NCBI RefSeq assembly: GCF_003991975.1
Contig: NZ_CP029822.1
Span: 2,815,648 to 2,879,647, forward strand
Source: Entomomonas moraniae
GTDB taxonomy: Bacteria; Pseudomonadota; Gammaproteobacteria; Pseudomonadales; Pseudomonadaceae
DNA length: 64,000 nt
Direction of reading: 5' to 3'
Shown: positions 27,679 through 37,678 of the stretch, in pieces
Layout of the letters: each line of letters opens with the position of its first letter
Numbering within the stretch: the stretch's first letter is position 1
Notes under the pieces: generated by a model
The model's database searches: none
Seen by the model: only the letters and a program-made list of their open reading frames with translations
What the model was told of the DNA's origin: nothing
Position numbers and translations under genes: made by a program

Positions 27679-28774
27679 TTAGAGGCCTTGTTTTAAACTT
27701 GCTTCAATAAATTTATCTAAATCACCGTCTAATACGGCATCACAGTTAGTATTTTCAACACCTGTTCTTAGGTCTTTAATACGCGATTGATCCAATACAT
27801 AAGAGCGGATTTGGCTACCCCAGCCAATATCTGATTTTGTATCTTCTAATGCTTGGGCAGCAGCATTACGCTTTTGCATTTCTAATTCATATAACTTAGC
27901 ACGTAACATCTTCATCGCATAGTCTTTGTTCGCATGTTGGGAGCGTTCATTTTGACAGCTGACCACCGTATTGGTAGGGATATGTGTAATACGTACGGCA
28001 GAGTCGGTGGTATTAACGTGCTGACCACCTGCACCTGATGAACGGTAGGTATCGATCCTTAAGTCGGCAGGGTTAATATCAATTTCGATATTATCATCGA
28101 TTTCAGGTGATACGAATACAGCTGCAAAAGAAGTATGACGGCGGTTACCTGAGTCGAAAGGGCTTTTTCTCACTAAACGATGAACACCAATTTCAGTCCG
28201 TAACCAACCAAAAACATATTCTCCTTCAATATGAATGGTGGCTGATTTTATTCCTGCAACCTCACCTTCTGAGAGCTCAACAATTTTACTTTTAAAACCA
28301 TGGCTGTCAGACCAGCGTAAATACATGCGCAGTAGCATGTTAGCCCAGTCTTGAGCCTCTGTGCCACCAGATCCAGATTGTATATCTAAATAAGCATTGT
28401 TTGGGTCCATTTCTCCGCTGAACATGCGGCGAAACTCTAATGCTTCCATTGTAGAAGTAAGGCGTTTTACTTCTTTTTCAATATCTGCAACGGCCGTCTC
28501 GTCATTTTCTTCGACAGCCATTTCTAGTAATTCGTGGGCGTCAGCAAGGCCATTAGACATTTCATCTAAGGTAGTCACGATATGTTCGAGTTGAGAACGC
28601 TCTTTTCCTAAGCTTTGTGCTTGCTCAGGATTATTCCATATATTAGGATCTTCAAGTTCACGTGTTACTTCGATTAATCGATCTTTTTTAAGATCGTAGT
28701 CAAAGATACCCCCGAATAGCTTCGGTGCGCTCGGTTAGATCTTTTATTGCATTGACAATAGGATTAACTTCCAT
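27679..28774 (-). CDS. prfB: Peptide chain release factor 2 with programmed +1 frameshift
   Basis: RF2 terminates translation at UGA and UAA. The coding sequence is in two frames. It starts at ATG 28774 ([24 protein letters not shown]), meets an in-frame TGA as codon 25 (28700-28702), and continues after a +1 shift at CTT-TGA-C as [12 protein letters not shown] through to the stop at 27679, about 364 residues. The second frame alone (first ATG at 28578) would lack the N-terminal domain. The stop-codon recognition motif SPF ([13 protein letters not shown]) and the catalytic GGQ (GAGGQHVNT) are intact. The shift makes RF2 synthesis self-regulated by its own supply. Confidence 0.96.
28699..28714 (-). 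promoter_or_regulatory. prfB programmed frameshift site
   Basis: On the minus strand the site reads CGGGGGTATCTTTGAC: a Shine-Dalgarno-like G-run three bases before the slippery CTT, then TGA and C. This is the conserved RF2 arrangement, with CGGGGG where E. coli has AGGGGG. Confidence 0.93.
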
Positions 28775-28872
28775 CAGATTAGCCTATTAATATAACAGTG
28801 TGAAAGCTGTTAATTATAACTGTTTTATAGCTAAAATGGCTATTATTGTATTAATGGATAACGTAAATAATA

Positions 28873-29379
28873 ATGAGTAAGGTGAAAGAATTAATAAAAA
28901 AGCCAATTGGTTGTTTATTTTTGGGCTTTATTTTTTGCTTTTTGGGCTTCATGGATGGAGGTCTTGTACTACAACTGTGCATTTTATTTTTCGTAGGTAT
29001 TTATTTTTTAGGGCTATTTGTTCAAACATTATTTAATAAACAGTGGCGTATTTTCGGTAAAAATCTTTGTATTTGGATAGTTGCAGTGGTTATTGGTATG
29101 GCAGGTCAGTACTATTTATATAAAAGTTGGTTAAATGAAGCGAATCAAGTGGTTGAAGTTTTACAGGATTATCAGCAAAAATACGGGCAATACCCCAATA
29201 AAGAGAAGTTTTACCAGTTATTAAATGCTAAACAATTAAGATTAATTAAACGGCCAGGTTATATTTTTGAAGAAGATGCAGAGTTTCCCTTTCTGATCTA
29301 TGCCAGTCCAAATATGGTTTTTGGCGCAAATCGATATGATTTTAAATTACGGCAATGGGAATATTTGAGTGGTGATTGA
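28873..29379 (+). CDS. Unrecognised small membrane protein
   Basis: This 168-residue protein has three hydrophobic segments (about 12-30, 33-52 and 62-82) and a hydrophilic C-terminal half. The pattern NQVVEVLQDYQQKYGQYPNKEKFYQLL followed by a beta-rich end (PFLIYASPNMVFGANRYDFKLRQWEYL) loosely recalls the pseudopilin-like globular region. That likeness is weak and I assign no function. It is a single gene, divergent from prfB and convergent with fumC, ending in a strong bidirectional hairpin. Confidence 0.72.
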   Translation: MSKVKELIKKPIGCLFLGFIFCFLGFMDGGLVLQLCILFFVGIYFLGLFVQTLFNKQWRIFGKNLCIWIVAVVIGMAGQYYLYKSWLNEANQVVEVLQDYQQKYGQYPNKEKFYQLLNAKQLRLIKRPGYIFEEDAEFPFLIYASPNMVFGANRYDFKLRQWEYLSGD

Positions 29380-29380
29380 T

Positions 29381-29411
29381 ATTCCCTTGTGTGTTTTAAA
29401 CACAAGGGAAT
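29381..29411. terminator. Bidirectional terminator, membrane protein gene / fumC
   Basis: ATTCCCTTGTGT (29381-29392) and ACACAAGGGAAT (29400-29411) form a perfect 12-bp stem with a 7-nt loop between two convergent genes. Confidence 0.8.
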
Positions 29412-29416
29412 AAGGC

Positions 29417-30829
29417 TTAGAATTGGCTTCTGTCTAAATTTGTCATCGCTAATGGATTGACCCATTCATTAAAATCTTTTTCTGAGACTAGTTTCAGTTC
29501 AAGTGCTACTTGTTTTAGACTTTTATTTTCTTTGTGGGCGGTTTTTGCGATCAGTGCTGCTTTATCGTAGCCAATGTGTTTGTTTAAGGCGGTGACTAAC
29601 ATTAAGTTATTTTCAAGGTGTTTATTAATAACAGGTAAATTAGGTTCGATACCCACAGCACAATGCTCATTAAAGGAAAGGCAAGCATCGGCTAATAGAT
29701 TAATGCTTTCTAGAACATTATGGACCATTACGGGTTTATAAACATTCAGTTCAAAATTACCCTGTGTTCCCGCAAAGGCTACTGTGGCATCGTTACCAAA
29801 AACTTGAGCACAAACCATAGTCAGTGCCTCGCATTGTGTTGGATTTACTTTGCCAGGCATAATAGAAGATCCAGGTTCATTTTCAGGAATTAATAGCTCA
29901 CCAATACCACAACGTGGACCGCTGGCCAACCATCGGACATCATTGGCTATTTTAAAAAGGGCGCCTGCCAATGTTCTCAATGCGGATGAGGTATTGACTA
30001 AGGCATCATGGGCAGCAAGTGAAAAGAATTTATTTTGGGATGATACAAAGGGTTGCTGCGTTAGATCTGCAATATTAGCAGCGCAACGATCACCAAATTG
30101 AGGGTGTGCATTTAAACCCGTTCCAACAGCAGTTCCGCCGATAGCAAGGCTATAGAGTCCGCGTAAAGCATATTTAATGGTGTCTAATGCAAAGTCAATT
30201 TGTGCAACCCAACCGCTTATTTCTTGGCCTAGCGTAATGGGGGTTGCATCTTGCAAGTGGGTACGTCCAGTTTTAACCACTTCTTTGTATTCAATGCTTT
30301 TTTTATGAAGAGTGTCTCTTAATTTACTGACATCGGGAAAGAGTCGATTAAAGAGCTCTAACACTACGGCTATATGCATGGCGGTAGGAAATGTGTCATT
30401 CGATGACTGTCCGCAGTTAACATGGTCATTAGGATGAACAACGCTCTTATCACCAATTTGTCCGCCTAATATTTCTACAGCACGATTAGCGATAACTTCG
30501 TTAGCATTCATATTCGATTGCGTGCCTGAACCGGTTTGAAAGATAACGAGTGGAAAGTTATCATTGAGTTTACCTGTAATCACTTCGTCGGCTGCTTTAG
30601 CAATAGCATCCGCAACATCCGGCGGAATTTCGCCAAGGTCTTTATTCGCTAAGGCGGCTGATTTTTTCAATAAACCCAGTGAGTGAATGATTGTTGGATG
30701 CATTTTAAAACGGTCAACACCTATTTTAAAGTTTAGCATTGAGCGCTCTGTTTGCGCCCCCCAGTACTTATCGGCAGGTACTTCAATTTCACCCATTGAG
30801 TCACGTTCTTTACGCATTCTAGTCATCAT
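29417..30829 (-). CDS. fumC: Class II fumarate hydratase
   Basis: FumC interconverts fumarate and malate, iron-independently, in the TCA cycle. The 470 residues include [14 protein letters not shown], the catalytic histidine region [11 protein letters not shown] and the superfamily signature [11 protein letters not shown]. Two ATGs are possible, 30829 and 30826; AAGGAA is better spaced for 30826 ([12 protein letters not shown]). Iron-independence fits a bacterium with active iron scavenging. In the citrate context, reductive use of oxaloacetate via malate and fumarate is a possible side branch. Confidence 0.96.
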   Translation of the reverse strand: MMTRMRKERDSMGEIEVPADKYWGAQTERSMLNFKIGVDRFKMHPTIIHSLGLLKKSAALANKDLGEIPPDVADAIAKAADEVITGKLNDNFPLVIFQTGSGTQSNMNANEVIANRAVEILGGQIGDKSVVHPNDHVNCGQSSNDTFPTAMHIAVVLELFNRLFPDVSKLRDTLHKKSIEYKEVVKTGRTHLQDATPITLGQEISGWVAQIDFALDTIKYALRGLYSLAIGGTAVGTGLNAHPQFGDRCAANIADLTQQPFVSSQNKFFSLAAHDALVNTSSALRTLAGALFKIANDVRWLASGPRCGIGELLIPENEPGSSIMPGKVNPTQCEALTMVCAQVFGNDATVAFAGTQGNFELNVYKPVMVHNVLESINLLADACLSFNEHCAVGIEPNLPVINKHLENNLMLVTALNKHIGYDKAALIAKTAHKENKSLKQVALELKLVSEKDFNEWVNPLAMTNLDRSQF

Positions 30830-31155
30830 GATTTCCTTTTTTTATTAGTTTTTTCGTAGTTAATTTCGATACCCTTGATTAAAAAGGGTTCCTATTTCTT
30901 TATTTTTGTTTGTAACATCTTTTTGATTTGCCATCATACTAAAGATAGATTTTATCGCATTTGGTATCTCTTTATTCTGTTCTTGTTAAATAATCTGTAA
31001 CATTTTTTTCACGATAATGGCTTTTAAAATATTGAAGTAGCACTATGTTATGCAAGATGGCTGGTTAATCTAGCTATATCCATAGTTAATTAGCATCGTT
31101 TTTTCTCTGGTGTTATAGTAGTCGACTTGATTTTTATTCTCAAAATGAGGCTGTT
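30830..31155. other. fumC/uvrA intergenic region (326 bp)
   Basis: This is the only gene-free stretch above 300 bp. It should hold the divergent fumC and uvrA promoters. A hairpin ACCCTT (30871-30876) / AAGGGT (30884-30889) lies in the fumC leader. No LexA-like CTG-N10-CAG was found, and no convincing sigma-70 pair or small gene. Confidence 0.6.
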
Positions 31156-34017
31156 TTGGAAAATATATCTGTTCGTGGTGCGCGTACCCATAATCTTAAA
31201 AACATAGATTTAACTTTACCTCGTGATAAATTAATTGTCGTGACGGGATTGTCAGGGTCGGGTAAGTCGTCACTGGCGTTTGATACACTTTATGCAGAAG
31301 GGCAAAGACGTTATGTTGAGTCCTTATCTGCCTATGCGAGACAGTTTTTATCAATGATGGAGAAGCCCGATGTTGACTCCATTGAGGGGTTGTCGCCTGC
31401 CATTTCCATTGAGCAAAAATCCACCTCACATAATCCGCGATCAACTGTGGGAACGATTACAGAGATTTATGACTACTTACGTTTGCTATATGCTCGAGTA
31501 GGAACGCCTCATTGCCCTGAGCATGATGAACCATTAGAAGCGCAAACCGTAAGCCAAATGGTTGATCAGGTATTGGCGCTACCTGAGGGCAGCAAACTAA
31601 TGCTACTGGCACCTATCATCAAAGAGCGTAAAGGTGAGCATCTGGCTGTATTTGAAGAAATGCGCGCCCAAGGGTTTGTTCGTGCTCGTGTGGATGGGCG
31701 ACTTTATGAGCTAGACGAGCTCCCTAAACTGGATAAACAAAAAAAACACAGTATTGATGTAGTGATTGATCGTTTTAAGGTAAAACCTGATATTCAGCAG
31801 CGCTTGGCAGAGTCTTTTGAAACAGCACTTAAGCTAGCAGATGATACTGCGATTATTGCCCCCATGGAAGGTGAAGAGCTTGATGAGATTTTGTTTTCGG
31901 CTAAGTTCGCATGTCCTATCTGTGGCTTTTCTATCAGCGAGCTAGAACCTAAACTGTTTTCATTTAATAATCCGGCTGGGGCTTGTCCTAGTTGCGACGG
32001 CTTAGGCGTTAAACAGTTCTTTGATGCCCGTCGAGTTGTGAATGATGAGCTCACGTTGGGCGAGGGGGCTATTAAAGGTTGGGATAGACGTAATGCCTAT
32101 ACTTTTCAAATGCTCAACTCGCTGGCAACGCATTATAAATTTAGCTTAGATACGCCATTTAAGGATTTAACAGAGAAGCAACAAGGGCTAGTGTTAAATG
32201 GCAGTGGAACAGAGCAAATTACCTTTAATTATTTAAATGATCGTGGTGATGTTGTAAAACGTAAACATCCTTTTGAGGGGGTATTACCTAACTTAGAGCG
32301 TCGCTACCATGAAACGGAGTCCCAAAGTGTTCGTGAAGATCTTGCTAAGTTAATTAGTACAAGGGCTTGCCCTGACTGTAAAGGTACAAGATTACGTCCT
32401 GAGGCACGCTTTGTTTGGGTGGGTGAGAAAACATTACCTGAGGTTGTTCAGTTACCCATAGAAGATTGCTACCAATACTTTTCAACCCTTAAGCTAACAG
32501 GAACTAAAGGTGCTATTGCTGAGAAGATACTGAAAGAGATTAGCCAGCGTTTAGAGTTTTTGGTCAATGTGGGGTTGGATTATTTAACCTTGGAGCGTAG
32601 CGCGGAGACTTTGTCAGGTGGTGAGGCACAGCGTATTCGTTTAGCAAGCCAGATAGGTGCTGGTTTAGTGGGGGTGATGTATATTTTAGATGAACCCTCA
32701 ATCGGTTTGCACCAACGTGATAATGATAGGCTGCTTAAAACCTTAACCCACTTGAGGGATTTAGGTAACACCGTCATCGTTGTTGAACACGATGAAGATG
32801 CTATCCGATTGGCAGATTATGTGATAGATATTGGCCCAGGTGCAGGTGTTCATGGTGGTGCCATTGTTGCACAAGGTACACCTGAAGAGATTATGAAAAA
32901 TCCTGACTCTATCACAGGTAAATATTTATCAGGTATTTTGAAGATTGAAGTACCTGAAAAACGCACAGCCTATAATAAGAAAAAAGAATTGGTACTAAAG
33001 GGTGCGAAAGGTAATAACTTAACAGGCGTTGATTTACACATTCCATTAGGATTATTTACTTGTATTACAGGAGTTTCTGGTTCAGGAAAATCAACATTGA
33101 TTAATGATACCCTTTACCCTTTGGCTGCGACAGCATTAAATAATGCAACAACACTGGAAGTGGCAGCGTATGATTCTATTAAAGGTCTTGATCAGTTAGA
33201 TAAGGTGGTTGATATTAATCAAAGCCCGATTGGGCGTACACCTCGTTCAAATCCTGCGACCTATACCAATATCTTTACCCCTATTCGAGAGCTTTTTGCC
33301 GCGGTGCCCGAGTCGCGTGCAAGGGGTTATAATGTGGGGCGCTTTTCATTTAATGTGAAAGGCGGGCGTTGTGAAGCTTGTCAGGGGGATGGTGTGATTA
33401 AGGTTGAGATGCATTTTCTTCCTGATGTCTACGTCCCTTGTGATGTGTGTAAAGGAAAGCGTTATAACCGTGAAACTTTGGATATTAAATACAAGGGTAA
33501 AACTATTCATGAAGTGCTAGAAATGACCATAGAAGACGCCGCTCAGTTTTTTGACGCGGTACCTGCTTTGTCACGTAAGCTACAAACCCTTATTGATGTA
33601 GGTTTGTCCTACATTAAATTAGGACAAAGTGCTACAACGTTGTCGGGTGGTGAAGCCCAGCGTGTTAAGTTGGCGCGTGAGCTTTCTAAACGGGATACTG
33701 GTAAAACGTTGTATATCTTAGATGAGCCTACCACAGGACTTCATTTTGCCGATATTCAGCAGCTGTTAGTAGTGTTACATCGTTTACGTAATGATGGTAA
33801 TACAGTAGTGGTGATTGAGCATAATTTAGATGTGATTAAGACTGCTGACTGGATTGTTGATTTGGGTCCTGAGGGTGGTTCAAAAGGTGGAAAAATTATT
33901 GCTTCAGGCACACCAGAAGAAATTGCAGAGCTTGAGTATTCATGGACAGGTAGGTTCTTAAAGCCTTTACTGGTGTCTCAACAACAAGCTAAAAAAACCA
34001 AGAAAAAATCTAAATAG
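31156..34017 (+). CDS. uvrA: Excinuclease ABC subunit A
   Basis: UvrA recognises DNA lesions and loads UvrB in nucleotide-excision repair. The 953 residues have two ABC ATPase modules: Walker [10 protein letters not shown] near 31 and GVSGSGKST near 640, with LSGGEAQR signatures in each half. Zinc-finger cysteines are visible in CPICGF/CPSCDG and in [16 protein letters not shown]. The start is TTG at 31156 with GAGG upstream. The overlapping ATG at 31145 is out of frame. The N-terminus [16 protein letters not shown] fits the family. Confidence 0.98.
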   Translation: MENISVRGARTHNLKNIDLTLPRDKLIVVTGLSGSGKSSLAFDTLYAEGQRRYVESLSAYARQFLSMMEKPDVDSIEGLSPAISIEQKSTSHNPRSTVGTITEIYDYLRLLYARVGTPHCPEHDEPLEAQTVSQMVDQVLALPEGSKLMLLAPIIKERKGEHLAVFEEMRAQGFVRARVDGRLYELDELPKLDKQKKHSIDVVIDRFKVKPDIQQRLAESFETALKLADDTAIIAPMEGEELDEILFSAKFACPICGFSISELEPKLFSFNNPAGACPSCDGLGVKQFFDARRVVNDELTLGEGAIKGWDRRNAYTFQMLNSLATHYKFSLDTPFKDLTEKQQGLVLNGSGTEQITFNYLNDRGDVVKRKHPFEGVLPNLERRYHETESQSVREDLAKLISTRACPDCKGTRLRPEARFVWVGEKTLPEVVQLPIEDCYQYFSTLKLTGTKGAIAEKILKEISQRLEFLVNVGLDYLTLERSAETLSGGEAQRIRLASQIGAGLVGVMYILDEPSIGLHQRDNDRLLKTLTHLRDLGNTVIVVEHDEDAIRLADYVIDIGPGAGVHGGAIVAQGTPEEIMKNPDSITGKYLSGILKIEVPEKRTAYNKKKELVLKGAKGNNLTGVDLHIPLGLFTCITGVSGSGKSTLINDTLYPLAATALNNATTLEVAAYDSIKGLDQLDKVVDINQSPIGRTPRSNPATYTNIFTPIRELFAAVPESRARGYNVGRFSFNVKGGRCEACQGDGVIKVEMHFLPDVYVPCDVCKGKRYNRETLDIKYKGKTIHEVLEMTIEDAAQFFDAVPALSRKLQTLIDVGLSYIKLGQSATTLSGGEAQRVKLARELSKRDTGKTLYILDEPTTGLHFADIQQLLVVLHRLRNDGNTVVVIEHNLDVIKTADWIVDLGPEGGSKGGKIIASGTPEEIAELEYSWTGRFLKPLLVSQQQAKKTKKKSK

Positions 34018-34021
34018 GTAA

Positions 34022-34051
34022 AACCACTGTTGCTATCTAGTGGCAGTGGTT
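34022..34051 (+). terminator. uvrA terminator
   Basis: AACCACTG (34022-34029) and CAGTGGTT (34044-34051) pair across a 14-nt loop directly after the uvrA stop, followed by ATTGTTT. Confidence 0.65.
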
Positions 34052-34136
34052 ATTGTTTGATGTTAATGCGCCCTTGTTAATCATTTGATTCTCCTTGATA
34101 ATAACCCTATTTATTAGTTTTTAAAGGGATCGATCA

Positions 34137-34901
34137 ATGAAAAAAATAGGGCTGTTGCTACTTGTATTATCTTCAAGTGTTGTGTGTGCTGAATCGCGTT
34201 TAGATACGGTATTAAAAAAAGGTATTTTGACTGTATGCACAACAGGGGATTATAAGCCCTATACCTATGAAACAGCTAAAGATCAGTATGAAGGGATTGA
34301 TATTTCCATGGCTGAGTCTTTAGCGAAATCATTAGGGGTAACCGTCAATTGGGTTAAAACCACTTGGAAAACCTTAACGCCTGACTTCCTTAAAGGGGAG
34401 TGTGATATTGCTATGGGAGGCATTTCTGTTACCTTAGAGAGGCAAAAAATTGCATTTTTCTCTGATCGATTAGATGTTGATGGGAAGATTCCTTTAGTGC
34501 GGTGTGAAGATAAAGACAAATATCAAACAATTGAACAAATTAATCAACCCTCTGTGCGTGTTATTGAACCTAAAGGAGGAACAAACGAGCGCTTTGCAAA
34601 TGCTTATTTACCTAAGGTTAATTTGACATTGTCTCCAGATAACATGGGTATTTTTAAGCAATTGGTAGATAAGCAGTATGATGTGATGATTACAGATACT
34701 TCTGAAGCATTATATCAACAAAAGCGTAATCCTACACTTTGTGCAATTAATCCCCGGCAACCAATGCAATACAGTGAAAAAGCCTACATGTTGCCTAAAG
34801 GTGATGTGACATGGAAACTGTATGTTGACCAATGGTTGCATTTAAGTAATCAAACAGGTGAGCGACAAAAAGTAACTAGCCAATGGCTAGGTGATTACTA
34901 G
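34137..34901 (+). CDS. pheC: Periplasmic cyclohexadienyl dehydratase (PheC-like)
   Basis: PheC converts prephenate to phenylpyruvate and arogenate to phenylalanine in the periplasm. It has a solute-binding-protein fold. The 254-residue precursor has a signal peptide with probable cleavage at VVCA-ES (after A18). The mature protein shows TTGDYKPYTYE, GGISVTLERQKIAFFS, PKGGTNERFANAYL, MITDTSEALYQQKRNP and SEKAYMLPKGD, which together match Pseudomonas PheC closely from memory, more than amino-acid-binding proteins of the same fold. It stands alone after uvrA. Confidence 0.86.
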   Translation: MKKIGLLLLVLSSSVVCAESRLDTVLKKGILTVCTTGDYKPYTYETAKDQYEGIDISMAESLAKSLGVTVNWVKTTWKTLTPDFLKGECDIAMGGISVTLERQKIAFFSDRLDVDGKIPLVRCEDKDKYQTIEQINQPSVRVIEPKGGTNERFANAYLPKVNLTLSPDNMGIFKQLVDKQYDVMITDTSEALYQQKRNPTLCAINPRQPMQYSEKAYMLPKGDVTWKLYVDQWLHLSNQTGERQKVTSQWLGDY

Positions 34902-34902
34902 C

Positions 34903-35352
34903 CTAAGGTTCTGCCGTATAGCGACTTGAAATAGCTATGCGGTTCCACGTGTTAATGGTGATAGCTAACCACTCGATGGCCGCAATTTGTTCCTCTGTAA
35001 GGTATGTTGCGGCTTCTTTGTAAATGCCCTCGGGTACTTGATCATCTGCGATGAGGGTGATTTTTTCGGTTAATTTCAATGCACTGCGTTCTAAAGAAGA
35101 GAAGTACTGGCTTTCCTCCCACGCACTTAATAAGGTGATACGCTCGATGCTTTCACCATGTTTTAGTGCATCTTGTGTGTGCAGTCGAATGCAAAAAGCA
35201 CATTGGTTAATTTGTGAGGCTCTTAGGCGAAGTAAATGTGAAAATCCTTCATCAATACCTGCATCGTTTATGACTTGTGAAGCCAGTTTATCTAGCTCAG
35301 CTACACATTTATAGAGGGTAGGGTTTGACTTGCCAAGATTGATTCTTTTCAT
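34903..35352 (-). CDS. AhpD-like carboxymuconolactone decarboxylase family protein
   Basis: This is a 149-residue all-helical protein of the AhpD/CMD superfamily. The redox motif is C51-AF-C54 with H58 (NQCAFCIRLHTQDALKHGES). Such proteins are usually thiol-disulfide peroxidase partners. No peroxiredoxin lies next to it, so its electron partner is unknown. It is convergent with pheC (1-bp gap). Confidence 0.85.
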   Translation of the reverse strand: MKRINLGKSNPTLYKCVAELDKLASQVINDAGIDEGFSHLLRLRASQINQCAFCIRLHTQDALKHGESIERITLLSAWEESQYFSSLERSALKLTEKITLIADDQVPEGIYKEAATYLTEEQIAAIEWLAITINTWNRIAISSRYTAEP

Positions 35353-35461
35353 AATAAATAGCCTATTTGTCGTTAATTACTTACATCATATACTAAAATA
35401 GCGTATCAATAATGGTTGGTAGTGAAGAGAAGTGGGTAGTGGTCTATAAAAAAGAAAGAAA

Positions 35462-35704
35462 TTGTTATTATCATCAGGTGATTGTGATTTTTGTTTATAT
35501 AAAAATGAGCATGGCTACTTTTTGGAAGTACCTATTCTTGTTGGGCAAATAGCTTGGTCAAGAACAGTGGCGCTTACGAAAATACAATTTGAGTTGTTCT
35601 TAGTCAATGATCCCCCTGCTATTATTGTTGCAAGCCAGCAAGTAGAACAAGGAAGTAAAGAGGCAAGGCCAGCCTTTGATAGACTAAGAAAGGAAAGCAT
35701 ATGA
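35462..35704 (+). CDS. Small hypothetical ORF, possibly the 3' part of a frameshifted gene
   Basis: This open frame of 80 codons has protein-like composition (LYKNEHGYFLEVPILVG, FELFLVNDPPAIIVASQQV) but only a TTG start without a good ribosome site. In another frame, ATG 35412 encodes MVGSEEKWVVVYKK directly upstream. One extra A in the A6 tract at 35448-35453 would fuse the two into about 97 residues. It may be a real small gene with an indel, or spurious. No family was recognised. Confidence 0.35.
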   Translation: MLLSSGDCDFCLYKNEHGYFLEVPILVGQIAWSRTVALTKIQFELFLVNDPPAIIVASQQVEQGSKEARPAFDRLRKESI

Positions 35705-35742
35705 ACAATAAATGAAATAGGTGCTAGCATAAAATTAGAAAA

Positions 35743-35753
35743 TGTGGTATAAA
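35743..35753 (+). promoter_or_regulatory. rpsB promoter, extended -10
   Basis: TGGTATAAA (TG at 35745-35746, hexamer 35748-35753) is an extended -10 element. The -35 region is poor. Transcription would start near 35760, giving a leader of about 118 nt for rpsB. Confidence 0.45.
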
Positions 35754-35759
35754 TTGCGC

Positions 35760-35877
35760 CCTTAACTCGGCCTTACGGCTATTTTTTAAAACCCGCACAT
35801 ATATCGACACAGTATTCTGGGTGCCTATTTGGTTGAATGCTGGGATATATGGAGGCTTAACCCATAGAGGAATAAAA
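35760..35877 (+). ncRNA. rpsB 5' leader with putative S2-binding autoregulatory motif
   Basis: The leader contains GGGATATATGGAGG (35842-35855) followed by CTTAACCC (35856-35863), where GGG and CCC can close a stem. From memory the E. coli rpsB leader carries a nearly identical block (GGGATACGTGGAGG then CATAACCC), linked to feedback by ribosomal protein S2. The upstream GGTTGA (35831-35836) could pair with part of it. Conservation across distant gammaproteobacteria supports function. Confidence 0.65.
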
Positions 35878-36624
35878 ATGTCTCAAGTATCAATGCGTGA
35901 TATGCTTCAAGCTGGTGTGCATTTTGGCCACCAAACTCGTTACTGGAATCCAAAAATGGGTAAATACATTTTCGGTGCGCGTAACAAAATCCATATCGTT
36001 AACCTAGAAAAAACATTACCTATGTTTAACCAAGCAATGGCTTTCTTAGGAAAAGCAGTTGCTGGAAAAAATAAGGTATTATTTGTAGGTACTAAGCGTT
36101 CAGCAAGCAGAATTGTTGCTGAGCAAGCAACACGTTGCAAAATGCCTTATGTTGATCACCGTTGGTTAGGTGGTATGTTGACGAACTACAAAACTATTCG
36201 TCAGTCTATTAAGCGCCTACGTGAGTTAGAAGCTCAATCTCAAGATGGTACTTTTGATAAATTAACTAAGAAAGAAGCATTAATGCGTACACGCGACTTA
36301 GAAAAGTTAGAGCGTAGTCTTGGTGGTATTAAAGACATGGGTGGTTTACCTGACGTATTATTTGTTGTCGATGTTGACCACGAAAAAATCGCTATTGCAG
36401 AAGCAAACAAATTAGGGATTCCTGTTATCGGTATCGTTGATACAAATAGTAATCCAGAAGGTGTTGATTACATTATTCCTGGTAATGATGATGCGATTCG
36501 TGCGATTCAATTGTATTTAGGTACTGCAGCTGATGTAGTATTAGCAGCTAAGCAAGGTTCTGGTGCTGCTTTAGCTGAACAGTTTGTTGAAGAAAATGTA
36601 GCTGATGAGGCTGCTGAAGGCTAA
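35878..36624 (+). CDS. rpsB: 30S ribosomal protein S2
   Basis: S2 is a 30S subunit protein. From ATG 35878 the product is 248 residues, starting [27 protein letters not shown], with [19 protein letters not shown] and the C-terminal acidic tail. An open frame extends to 35821 but reads through the conserved leader. AGAGGAATAAAA is the ribosome site for 35878. tsf follows after an internal hairpin. Confidence 0.98.
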   Translation: MSQVSMRDMLQAGVHFGHQTRYWNPKMGKYIFGARNKIHIVNLEKTLPMFNQAMAFLGKAVAGKNKVLFVGTKRSASRIVAEQATRCKMPYVDHRWLGGMLTNYKTIRQSIKRLRELEAQSQDGTFDKLTKKEALMRTRDLEKLERSLGGIKDMGGLPDVLFVVDVDHEKIAIAEANKLGIPVIGIVDTNSNPEGVDYIIPGNDDAIRAIQLYLGTAADVVLAAKQGSGAALAEQFVEENVADEAAEG

Positions 36625-36655
36625 TTATTATTGCCCTTCTTTAATTGATAAAATT

Positions 36656-36676
36656 AAGGGGGCATTGCCCCCTTTT
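36656..36676 (+). terminator. rpsB-tsf intercistronic attenuator
   Basis: AAGGGGGC-ATT-GCCCCCTTTT forms a strong GC stem with a T4 tail between rpsB and tsf. It probably acts as a partial terminator that sets the S2:EF-Ts ratio, since no separate tsf promoter is obvious. Confidence 0.75.
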
Positions 36677-36730
36677 CTGACTTTAGAGCTAGCTATTTAA
36701 AGTTTATAAGCTAATTAAGAGGATATAAAA

Positions 36731-37603
36731 ATGGCAGAAATTACTGCAGCATTAGTAAAAGAATTGCGTGAGCGTACTGGTCTTGGCATGATGGAATGTA
36801 AAAAAGCATTAGTAGCTGCCGCTGGTGATATTGAAAAAGCGATTGATGAATTACGTAAATCAGGTGCTGTAAAATCTGCTAAAGCAGCAGGTCGTGTAGC
36901 TGCTGATGGCGTGGTTGCAGCTAAAGTGTCTGCTGATGGTAAATACGGTATCATGATCGAAGTTAACTCAGAAACTGACTTCGTGGCACGTGATGATAAT
37001 TTCAAAGGTTTTGTGGCTGACACATTAGAAAAAGCATTTGCGGGTAAGATTACTGATGTAGCTGAGTTGGCTGCTCAACAAGAAACTGCAAGACAAGCAT
37101 TAGTACAAAAGATTGGTGAAAATATTTCTATTCGCCGTATTGCTGCGGTTGAAGGGGATGTAGTTGGTGCTTATGTTCATAGTAACAGCCGTCTTGCTGC
37201 TCTTGTTGCACTACAAGGTGGTGGCGATTCAGAATTAGCCAGAGATATTGCTATGCATGTTACTGCTTCTAACCCAGCAGTATTAAACCCAGAAGAAATT
37301 TCTGAAGATTTAGTAGCGAAAGAAAAAGAAGTTTTCTTAGCATTAAATAAAGATAAGATTGAAGGTAAACCAGCTGAAGTGGTTGAAAAAATGATTGCTG
37401 GCCGTATTCAAAAATTCTTAAGCGAAGCAAGCCTTGTAGGTCAAGCTTTTGTTAAAGATGATAGCGTTAAAGTTGGTGAGCACGCTAAGAAACAAGGTGC
37501 TAAAATTATTTCTTTCGTACGTTTTGGTGTTGGTGAAGGCATTGAAAAAGCAGAAGTTGATTTTGCTGCTGAAGTAGCTGCTCAAGTAGCTGCAACTAAA
37601 TAA
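36731..37603 (+). CDS. tsf: Elongation factor Ts
   Basis: EF-Ts recycles EF-Tu by GDP/GTP exchange. The 290 residues start MAEITAALVKELRERTGLGMMECKKAL (UBA domain) and contain the EF-Tu-contact TDFVARDDNF and the core repeat with later FVRFGVGEG. It is the second gene of the rpsB operon and ends at a strong terminator. Confidence 0.98.
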   Translation: MAEITAALVKELRERTGLGMMECKKALVAAAGDIEKAIDELRKSGAVKSAKAAGRVAADGVVAAKVSADGKYGIMIEVNSETDFVARDDNFKGFVADTLEKAFAGKITDVAELAAQQETARQALVQKIGENISIRRIAAVEGDVVGAYVHSNSRLAALVALQGGGDSELARDIAMHVTASNPAVLNPEEISEDLVAKEKEVFLALNKDKIEGKPAEVVEKMIAGRIQKFLSEASLVGQAFVKDDSVKVGEHAKKQGAKIISFVRFGVGEGIEKAEVDFAAEVAAQVAATK

Positions 37604-37620
37604 ATAGTTGTGTATTAAGA

Positions 37621-37652
37621 AAAAGGTTATCTTATGAGATAACCTTTTTTTT
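37621..37652 (+). terminator. rpsB-tsf operon terminator
   Basis: AAAAGGTTATCT (37621-37632), loop TATG, AGATAACCTTTT (37637-37648), with the T-run continuing to 37652. This is a textbook intrinsic terminator, so the DUF2071 genes and pyrH need their own promoters. Confidence 0.9.
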
Positions 37653-37678
37653 ATGTCGATTTATTTGGGGTGAGCTGC

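Noticed and set aside
30830-31155. LexA box in front of uvrA
   Set aside because: No CTG-N10-CAG was found on inspection; near-matches break the pattern.
35821-35877. Longer rpsB start upstream of 35878
   Set aside because: The extension lies in the conserved leader, and the family starts at [13 protein letters not shown].
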